64,000 nucleotides of DNA from Litsea cubeba (lineage: Eukaryota; Streptophyta; Magnoliopsida; Laurales; Lauraceae). The translations under genes were made by a program, and so were the position numbers. Every line of letters starts with the position of its first letter. Position 1 is the first letter of the stretch. The stretch lies in NCBI GenBank assembly GCA_012931725.1, contig CM022953.1, positions 62,927,316-62,991,315 of the forward strand, read 5' to 3'. Under the pieces are notes generated by a model. It was not told the DNA's origin, did no database searches, and was given only the letters and a program-made list of their open reading frames with translations. Shown here one piece after another: positions 55,577 through 64,000 of this stretch.

Positions 55577-58500
55577 TCAAGGGTAGTACCGCTTTAAGAA
55601 CTTGCCGTTGATGGGCGGCATACATCTGTCACCTTCCATGTTTAGGAGTGCGTATGCGCCGTTGGAGAAAACCTTGTCGATGACGCAGGGTCCCTCCCAT
55701 TTTGGCTCAAATTTGCCTTTGGATGTGTGAGCGAAGACCATTGGTCTTTTTACCGCAAGAACCAAGTCACACTTTTTGTAGGCGCGTTGCCTGACCTTTT
55801 TGTCGAAAGATCCTGCCATGAGTGCTTGGTAAAGTTCAATGCCTTGTTGAGCTTCGAGCCGTCTCTCATCGAGATTGTCCAGCTCATGGAGTCGCAATTT
55901 GACATTGCTTTCTTGAGTCATGTCATTTTGCAAGGATACCCTTAAGGAAGGAATTTGTACTTCCAAGGGCATGACAGCTTCGCATCCATAGACCAAGGAG
56001 AATGGTGTGCTATGGGTTGGTCCTCGAACGGTGGTTCGATAGGCCCACAAAGCTTCAGACATTTTGTCGCTCCAGTCTCTTTTGTGACTAGAGACCATTT
56101 TTTTGAGGATTTTGCAGAGTGTCTTGTTGAAAGCTTCTGCTAACCCGTTTGCTGCCGGATTGTATGGAGTCGAAGGACAGCTTTGGATTTTGTATTTGTC
56201 GCAGAACCTATAGAATCGATGATCCCAAAATTATGGTCCGTTATCATAGACGAATCTTTTGGGTACGCCGAAACGACAAATGATGTTGGTGCGCAGAAAC
56301 TGAAGGACTGATGAGGTCTTCATTTCGTTGAACACAAATGCTTCTGACCACTTGGAGAAATAATCCGTAGCGGCGAAGATGAAGCGATGACCTTTGCTCG
56401 AAGGGGGAGAAATAGGACCTATGATGTCCATACCCCAGGCTTTGAAAGTCCATGAAATCGCTATAGGATGCAGCCATTCTGGAGGCACGTGAATGTAATC
56501 TCCATGAACTTGGCATTGTTGGCAGCGCTTAGCAAATTGCATTGCGTCAGCTACCATAGTAGGCCAGTAATAACCTAACCTTTTTATCTGATCATAGAGC
56601 TTAGGACCAGCCTGATGAGCTTCGCAAAGACCAGCATGAATTTCTTTGAGTGTTTCTTCAGCCTCTTGTTGTGACAAGCAGCATAAAAGTACTCCGTTGA
56701 AGGATTTCCTGTAAAGGATTTTTGAAGGAATATCCAAATGAAAGCTTGGGGTTCGCCTTTGGATGCTTTCCCGTTCTTTTGGATCTTCAGGTAGGATTCC
56801 AAACATAATGTAATCAATGAACGGATCCCTCCAGTCGCCGATTGAAGTTTGAAGGATTGAAATCCGACTTCCAACCACTTGGTGGCATTCATCGACTGCT
56901 TGGTGTGTGTTAAGAAGAGGAAGGATTCTTCTTTCGCACACTGTGATTTGCATGTTTTCCCCTTCCTGGATTGCCATAGATGTGGCAAGTCCAGCTAGGG
57001 CATCTGCACGTATGTTTTCACCTCTACGAATGTGGGTGATGTGACAGATGTCAAACTTTTGCAGAAGCGATTGTGCTTTGTTGTAGTAAGGCAGCAAATC
57101 TGGCTTCCTGACTTCAAATTTCTGATTCATCTGGTTGACGATCAGTTGAGAGTCTCCAAAGACTTCCAGCATGGTGATACCGGATTCGATGGCGAGTTCC
57201 AATCCTAGGATCAGAGCTTGATATTCAGCTGCATTGTTTGTGCATGGTTCCAGTAGCGAGAAACCATGTGGAATCATGTATTTGTCGGGGCTAACAAAGA
57301 GGATGCCAACTCCCGAGATCAGCTGTCTTTTTTCATTTGTCCTGGTTGCACCGTCAAAGTACATGTCCCAGGAGGCACTTTGTGAGAAAGTCTCTACATT
57401 GTAGACTGGTTAGTCTGGGAGATCATCTCTGAGCGGAGAATCTTTAGGCAATGGATGCTCTGCGAGGAAGTCTGCTAGAGCTTACCATTTGATTATATTT
57501 TGTGGTACATACCTAATATCAAATTGTGATAGAAGGATGGACCATTTTGCCAGTCGAGCGTTGAGAGAACCTGCCTTTGTGACAAGGACCTTCAAGAGGT
57601 TGACCCTCAAGACCAGGTATACTGTGTTGGAAAGCAAGTAGTGACGCAGCTTTTGTACGGCGAACATCACTGCAAGACATTCTTTTTCGACTGGAGAGTA
57701 GCGATGCTCTGCACCTACTAGCATGCGGCCGAGGTAATATAGAGCAGCTTCTTTTCTTTGATCATTTTCTTGCGCAAGCAGAGCTCCCAAAGAGTGATCA
57801 AGGGCTCTTGTGTACAAGATGAATGGTTTTCTAGTGATAGGAGCAGCTAACACTGGAGGTTTTGTCAGGTATGACTTGATGTCTTGGAAAGCAGCTTCAC
57901 AGTCAGCATCCCAGACAAAGTTTACACCTTTTTTCCTCAACCGAGAGAATGGACGGAATTTCCCCGAAAGATTGGAGATGTACCGTCTGATGTAGGCCAA
58001 TCTCCCTTGAAGCCTTTTGAGTTCTCTCAAGGTTCTTGGAGAGGGCATTTCTAGAATGGCTTTGACTTTTATAGGGTCAAGCTCTATTCCAGCTTTCCGA
58101 ACTAAGAATCCGAGGAACTTACCCGACGAGACAAGGAAGAAGCATTTCAAAGGGTTCATTCGCAATTTGTGTTTGCGAAGCCGGAGGAAGACTTCTCGAA
58201 GGTCTTCGAGATGATCTTCTTTTCTTTTGCTTTTGACGGTGAGGTCATCAACGTAACATTCAACCGTCTTATGCTGCATATCTTGGAATATCTTCATCAT
58301 AGCCCTCTGATATGTGGCACCAGCATTTTTTAGACCAAATGGCATGACAGTGTAGCAACACACGCCAAATGGGGTTCGAACGGATGTATGTTTTTCATCC
58401 TCAGGATGCATCTTTATCTGATTGTAGCAAGAGAAACCATCCATGAATGTCATTCGCTCAAATCCACAGGTATTATCAATCATTACCTCTGGTATGGGGA

Positions 58501-59695
58501 GTGAAAATTCATCTTTTGGGCATGCGCCATTCAGGTCTCTATAGTCAATACAGACCCTAATCTGCCCGTTTTTCTTTGTCACAGGAACAATGTTGGCCAA
58601 CCATTCAGGATGTTGTTCCTCACGGATGAAGCCGACGCTTTTGAGTTTTTGAACTTCTTGTTCAATTTTATCCATCACATCTGAACGGAATCTTCTTTGG
58701 CCTTGCTTGACAGGCTTGATGTCTTCTTGAAGATTGAGTTTGTGGACCGCTATTTTGGGGTCAAAGCCAGGCATTTCAGCGTAAGACCATGCAAAGCAAT
58801 CAACGAACTCACGAAGGAAGGCGATATACTCGGGTAACTCATCATCCTTTATATTCTTGCTTATGAATACAGGACGTGGGTTATCTGGTGTTCCCAAGTC
58901 TATCTTTTGAACAGGATCTTCTGTTGGAAGGTTCGAAGGTGGTTCCTCCACAATATTTTCGGAGGCTTCCAGCTCAACGAAACCTTCTAGGGTTTCAATG
59001 GCATTTCCAGACCAAGGTTTTGTTCCTTTCCACGGGTCTTCTTGATCGGTAATTTTCCCAAGGCTTGCTATGAGATGATCCCAATCGCCTGTTGAAACCG
59101 GGTCGAAGTAGGCTACTTCTTTTGGAGATGAGGGTTCTTCTGGGTCAGAAGACCATACGTCTGTGCCATTGGACGACTCCTCTTCATTTTCGGAGAAATC
59201 GTGCCAATTGGATGAGCTTCCTGGATCTTTGTCAGGTGACTCATCGAAGAGATATCCAGGGAGATCGATGTCTTCATGGACTTGAGATGTTGAGGCTTGG
59301 TCGGTAAGTCGACTTTTAAGCCTTTGTGTCAACTGTCTCAGAGGAGTGTCGGGATCATACCCTAACCCGTGTGAAGACTTTTCTACATAGCCGTAGAGTC
59401 TCCAATCTTCCAGCTGGCTTTTGGTCAAGACGGGCCCCAATGGCGTGAGAATACCGCGTCCTTCTCCCAAACCGACTGGGTTTTGAGCGTCATAGCCCAT
59501 TTTCTTCATAATAGCTTGTGCCATAGAACTATATAAGGATAGTTGAGGCATACCTTCATTTTGGAAAGGTTCAAGCATGGAGTTTGATGAAGAAGCGTCC
59601 GATCTATGGAAGAAGATCGGCTTTTCCTTTGCTGAAGTTGCCAGAACAACGAAGGAAGCTGACGGAGGATCTTCTATGTCAGAAGTTGTCTCCAT
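55577..59695 (-). pseudogene. pol: Gypsy pol with G-patch, RT, two RNase H domains, integrase (copy 4)
   Basis: One frame runs from 59695 to the TGA at 55577, interrupted by only three stops, near 57482, 57403 and 56229 (the last two and the first replace sense codons in copy 3). A G-patch-like segment (KKMGYDAQNPVGLGEGRGI) is at residues 64-82. RT follows with CIDYRDLNG at 382-390, FGLKNAGATYQRAMM near 453 and YVDD at 481-484. RNase H covers about 620-770. An archaeal-type RNase H begins near 57364 with FDGA, NNAAEYQALI, GDSQLI and RADALAGLA (D-E-D-D). Integrase has a CQQC zinc ligand pair, MDIIGPIS, DNGP and the glutamate in LAEAF. The double RNase H is diagnostic of the Tat lineage. Reverse transcription and integration would be its tasks if intact. 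Confidence 0.9.
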
Positions 59696-59716
59696 TGGAG
59701 TGAGAGCAAGCTGAAC

Positions 59717-61056
59717 TTACTGAGTGTCAGCTTGGCTTGACGATGTGTCATCTTCTGGCTCTGAATCAGAATCCGTGTCTTGCATGATAGACATGAAAGA
59801 GACAACAAATTTGCCCCCAGGCTTTTGCTTTGCCTTCTTCACTTTAGTTGTGATGACCAAAGGCTTTGAAGGTTTGAGGGAGATGATGAAGGGAGTTTGA
59901 ATGCTCTCTTCGGATTTACCGGATGATTTGTTTTCTTCCGGCGATTGTTGAGGAGCCTTGCCTTTATCTTTCTGGTGATTTTCGGCAAAGGATGCTGTAT
60001 GCTTCTCCTCTTCTTCTTTTTCACCTTCATACATTTGTGAGTCTGCAAAGTGGACTTCTTTACCTTTGAAGGGTTTTCTGTCCGCAAAGACTCGATGAAT
60101 CATGCCGTCGTCGCCAAAAAACTTGATGCATTGATGTAGAGTTGAAGGGACAACGCCATTCTCGTGGATCCAAGGGCGTCCGAGAAGGATGTTGTAGCAT
60201 GAAGGGGTTTTTATTGCATACACTGTGACCTCAGAGATAAGATCATCGATCTGCAACTTGAACCTGATTTTGCCGATAGGCCTTTGAGTACTCCCATCGT
60301 ATCCAAAGATAGATACAGATGTGGGGCTCAGCTGGGTGGGATGCCCAACTCTTCAAGAGCCGATGTGGAGATGAGGTTGAGTGCAGAACCTGGGTCGATC
60401 TGAACTCTATGCATAGGCATTTCCTTGATGTACCCTGTGAAGTACAGGGGTCGGTTGTGCCTAGTTTCGCCAAGTAGGAGGTCGTCCTTTGTGAAGGCGA
60501 TGCTTGCACTGGCTGCTTTTTTAACCGAGAGGCATTCAATGCATGATCCCTCAGTTTTCTTCTTTTCTCCCTTTGAGGAAGCTTCTGAGTTTTTGACCCG
60601 GTAATCCATTTCAATTTGGAGGACTTGCGGGGCATGTTTGTCGACATCCTCATTCAGCTTTTGTAATTCTGAAATGAGATTATCACGAGTGCACGGAGAC
60701 ATTCGCAACAAATCTAGGATGTGCAGACGTGCAGGTATGTGCTTGAAGTGTTCAATCAAGTCATACTTGAAAGCCTCCTTAAGGCCTGCATGTTCATCAT
60801 TGTTGCCACTAGGGGCGCTTACAACATCTTTTCCCGAACGATTTACATATGTAAAGGAAGATTGGTTGTAATTTTTGTGGTAGTCCCGGCCAGAGCGGGT
60901 GCCTTTACCAACTTCGAGAGCTTCTTGAGAAGGGTCTTCGTTTGGAAGATTGTCTTCAGGATCAAGAGGCTGTCGTTTTTCATTTGCTGAGGATGTATCA
61001 GCATCGGAGTTGCCATCCTCAGTGATTGTGTTACACGGAGCATTTTCCGGGAACAA
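59717..61056 (-). pseudogene. Gypsy aspartic protease region (copy 4)
   Basis: The 61056-60328 frame has an acidic start, then a segment ending with the retropepsin catalytic motif QIDPGSALNLIS. One base is gained or lost near 60320, and the protease continues in the 60256 frame with YNILLGRPWIHENG, the usual second half of plant Gypsy proteases. A lysine/glutamate-rich tail follows to a TAA at 59719-59717 in the same frame as the downstream pol. The protease would cut the polyprotein. The terminal stop overlaps a GTAAGTT splice-donor-like sequence. Confidence 0.82.
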
Positions 61057-61918
61057 GTCCTAAACAGCATCCAGCAACCTTTCTTCTTCGTTGACCAATT
61101 CATCGTCCCAAGCATCAATAGCTGGGAATTCTTCAGTCAGGAAAGGTGTGAACTTTGAAGTCACAGTCTCAGGAGAAGAAACCTGAGAGGGTGTCATCTC
61201 AGTGAAAGTCAAGTAAGACGAGGTGGCTCCAAAAGATACATTGCTAGGCGTCGCCGGAGTGTAAGTGCTCTCATCAGACGATGCTTCGGAAGAGCTATAA
61301 TCCCGAATTATCACATTACAGGAAGCTTTGACGGGAGACGTTGCCTGATCGGAGTCAGACTCATCCTTGGATGTAAGAGGATCGTCTATCCAGCAATTTT
61401 CTCCATTTTCAGGAGTTAAGGGAGGATGTACCTGATGGTCTTCAGGGACTTTAGGCTCTGGATTGCAAGGAGGCTCGTTGACGCGGTCTTGCTCTTGTTC
61501 TAGAGCGAGACGCTGCAAGATCCTTGCATATTCTTCAAGATCAGGCATGGGAGTCAAATCTTCTTCTTCATCAGCTCTTTTTGGCTCAACATTGTTGATT
61601 TCCACTGGAGCAATGAGGGGTGCTGGTTCAACAGCATTTTCTTATACAGCCTCTTGGTCTTCTTCATCATCAGACTAGGATCCTTGTGGCAGTAGGGGGT
61701 TATACTAGATTACTGGCATAAGATGAGACTCAGGAGCCCATTCTTCATCGGAGAGATATTCTCCTATTTCAAGGGACTCCTCCCACTCGTCTGTGTAGTT
61801 GGATTTGAATCCATCATCGGTGTCGCTGGACTCGTATCCATCAATGGAGAATCCAACTACCGAATTGCAAGAGTATGATACCTCCTACGTGGCTTCTTTG
61901 AATTGAGGTGGCATGAAA
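61057..61918 (-). pseudogene. Acidic spacer between gag and protease (copy 4)
   Basis: The longest open piece (61605-61060) encodes an acidic, serine- and proline-rich protein of about 180 residues without a known domain. It is joined to the protease frame by a TAG near 61057, and upstream by a TAA near 61633 and a TAG near 61675. It is probably part of the original gag-pro-pol polyprotein, broken by point mutations. Confidence 0.6.
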
Positions 61919-63516
61919 TCACTGAGAGTGAATTTTCTTACCCCCTTTGAAGTCTCTGGAAGGGATGTTTTTGTTGCCTCCAGTGAAGCGGTAGAGGAAG
62001 CCTCTGCCTTTTCTTTGACTTTGTTTTGGCTGGGTCTTCTCTTGCCGTTTGAGCTTGAGGAGATGTTTCCTAGCCTGCCTTCGCTGCTGAGCTGTAGGCT
62101 TTGTTTTCACGACCTCCCAATTTTCATCTTCCAGGAGATCGGGATGTACCCATATGCGTTGTCCGTCTGGTGTCGGGTAAGGAACCAGTTCCTCGGACGC
62201 TTGGATTGAGTTTATCACCTTGAAGGAAGTAATGATCTTCTTCTTCGGTGGTTTTGATGTTTGTCCACATGTCACCATGTTGACGGAGGCAGACCCATAG
62301 TTTTTGTCAAAGGTGATGACTCCGTTTTTCCACATCTCGTTTATTTTCTCCCTCACAACGAAGCATTGATTGAGAGGATGCGAGATCATCTGGTGGTATG
62401 GACAGTATCGAGGATCGTTGGTTTTGCCAACATCACCCGGTCTTTTTGGTTCAGGCAAGGTGAGCTTGCCGCTTGCCACAAGAGCCCCGAAGATTTCATC
62501 AACATCTTCATCAAACGGGTATTTCTTCTCTACTCGTTCTTTGAAGGCATCTGAGAGTTCAGGTCTCTTACCCACAGCTTTGTTTTCAGCTTTCTTTGGT
62601 GGCTGTGGAGCTGACTTGGTCTGCACATTGAGGACCTCTTTTTTCTTTGGTTTTGAGGTTGTAATGGCGGTTGGCTCTTTTCTTGATGATTTCTGACTGT
62701 TGAGGTCTTTAATCACCGTTTCAGCTTCCATCGAAGCTTCTAGGAGTTCTCCCAGGTTTTTTGATTTGTTGCCGATGATCATGGAGCGGATTCTAGCTCT
62801 CATGTTGTTTCGGCAGATGTCGACTAGCGACGCTTGTGGCAGTACATCAAAGCATTTGTACGCCATTGCTTTCCACTTATGAATGAAGTCATATGTTGAC
62901 TCATTCTCCCCCTGTTTTAAGCTGCACAGCTGAGCCATAGTAGCGGGATGATCCTTACCTTTGAAGTGAGTCAGGAAGCATGTCTCTAGCATGGCCCAAT
63001 TTTGGATGGAGTCCTCCGACAGAGTGGAGTACCAATCGAAGGCCGTACCTTTTAGGGTACTTGCAAAGAGGCGGATCTTGAGTGCATCTTGATCCGCGAT
63101 AGCTCCCATCAGGATCTTGAAGTGGATGACGTGCTGTCTGGCTGATCCTTTCCCCGTATATGTTTAGAGAGTAGGATGCTTGAATTTTGTAGGGAACGGG
63201 ATCGAGTCCATCCATAAGGGATATGGTGGCTTGATCCCATGCTCCTTGAGTATATCCTCTTCTTTTGCTTTGGCGAGGATACTGTCTACGTCCTTTTTGG
63301 TAAGGGCGCGTGACTCATTTTCTTTTCCATTTACCTCATCGTCTTGATGATTCAGAGGAGGTTCATTGTTCGCCTGATTTTGGAAGGTGAGGAGAAGGTT
63401 TTCTATCAGAGTTTCAATCCTCTGTTGGCCTTGTTCCAACTGCTGGATGCGGGTGATCGCATCATCTTGAGGTGGATTGCGGGTGGTGGCTCAGAATTTG
63501 TAGCCAAGACGTTCAT
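61919..63516 (-). pseudogene. gag: Gypsy gag (copy 4)
   Basis: A likely ATG is at 63516. A one-base shift near 63485 and an in-frame TAA near 63164 break the frame; from 63109 it is open to 61919. The N-terminal part is glutamine-rich. The retrotransposon gag domain has LKIRLFASTLKGTAFDWY, METCFLTHF-like and MKQGE-like (LKQGENESTYDFI) blocks. A C-H-H-C zinc-binding-like motif, CPYHQMISHPLNQC, follows at about residue 235 of the open part, then a basic C-terminus (KHLLKLKRQEKTQPKQSQRK). It would form the particle and bind element RNA. Confidence 0.85.
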
Positions 63517-64000
63517 CCTTCGTGATTCGAACGAAGAAACTGTCCTGGTGACTGAGCTGGGGCTCATTCTTTTTTATGAAGAGCTTGAGGAAGGATCACT
63601 CTGCCGTCCTTTGCTTGAAGGAGCAGGGGATTCTTCTGAATGTCTTCTTGTCCTGGAGACGCTGCGGGTCATCGGACGTCGGACATGGATTTTTGTTGCT
63701 AACTTTTGGCGTCTTCTGGTTTTTCCAACGATATGGACGGTAGCAAGTTGGTTGGGTCTATCTTTTTCGACCCATTTGGGAGAGACTTGAAGTGTAGGAG
63801 GCTGGGTCCTTTGCTTTTCTAGTCTCTTTTGCCGATACGACGCGCGGCGGCGTATACGACGAGCAACTTGAGCTTCGGTCAGCTCTGGCTGGGCTTTGAT
63901 GATGAAGGATGTGCTCCCCTCGGGTGCAGCATCCGAGCTTGTCTTCTTTGTAGCTGGGCAAGGACAGGATGCGAACCCTGTCCTTCGCCTATTGCAGTGA
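63517..64000 (-). other. Leader upstream of gag (copy 4), no gene recognised
   Basis: Lies between the proposed gag start and the window edge. No primer-binding site or LTR end is recognised, so these must be further right. Short frames on both strands lack domains. Confidence 0.5.

Larger units (their letters stand above)
49061..64000 (-). mobile_element. Family A copy 4 (gag to antisense gene promoter), minus strand
   Basis: From right to left: leader, gag (63516-61919), spacer, protease, RT, RNase H, second RNase H, integrase (ending 55577), hairpin arrays (55222-54415), then the antisense gene reading left to right (49364-54003) and its promoter. The four-unit hairpin repeat, polypurine tract and a normally oriented 3' LTR are absent; an inverted LTR fragment abuts instead. 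The 5' LTR lies beyond 64000. Confidence 0.85.

Overview
This is repeat-dense plant nuclear DNA, most likely from a flowering plant with a large genome. No ordinary host gene, rRNA gene or tRNA gene can be supported. Nearly everything recognisable is nested LTR retrotransposons of plant type: Ty3/Gypsy Tat lineage with two RNase H domains, a Ty1/Copia element primed by initiator tRNA-Met, TRIM-like elements, a DNA-transposon relic, and degenerate tandem arrays.

The dominant family, called family A here, is a Tat-lineage Ty3/Gypsy element. Its LTR is about 2.6 kb, starting TGTTGACACC and carrying a TATAAATA box. It is present as copy 1 (1-4145, 3' end), copy 2 (17661-21034, 3' end), copy 3 (21610-41323, pol to 3' LTR, after a 100-N gap) and copy 4 (49061-64000, minus strand, gag to near the 3' end). 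A truncated LTR at 47574-49060 lies head to head with copy 4. In order, the element holds gag, protease, a G-patch-like segment, RT, RNase H, a second archaeal-type RNase H, integrase, a zone of tandem hairpin repeats, an antisense gene, A-rich sequence, a four-unit hairpin repeat, the polypurine tract and the LTR.

The most interesting unit is the antisense gene. It runs tail to tail towards pol and encodes a plant mobile domain (PMD) protein of about 1,220 residues. Its sequence supports five exons and four GT(or GC)-AG introns, with its own TATA box and a first exon contributing only 10 coding bases. Exons 3 and 4 are 114 and 111 bases in both copies, while their flanking introns differ in length. 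Between the two convergent genes lies an array of 30-33-base hairpins whose two stems show compensatory changes.

Copy 3's antisense gene is interrupted by a 6,335-bp Copia insertion (27070-33404) flanked by CGATC on both sides. This element is aberrant: only 71 bp of 5' LTR remain and its 3' end is a 410-bp-arm palindrome of LTR sequence.

Other regions: 4146-10290 is a degenerate array with a period of about 200 bp, GC-rich hairpin cores and a 3,003-bp solo LTR inside it. 10291-17660 holds Copia/TRIM relics, a terminal-inverted-repeat element and AT-rich sequence without genes. 41324-43740 is the 5' end of another Tat-like element on the minus strand, cut by copy 3. 44753-46462 is a tandem TRIM-like array with a 421-bp period in an A-B-A-B pattern. 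43741-44752 and 46463-47573 are AT-rich without recognisable genes. All family A coding regions carry stops or frameshifts; the Copia pol frame is open throughout.
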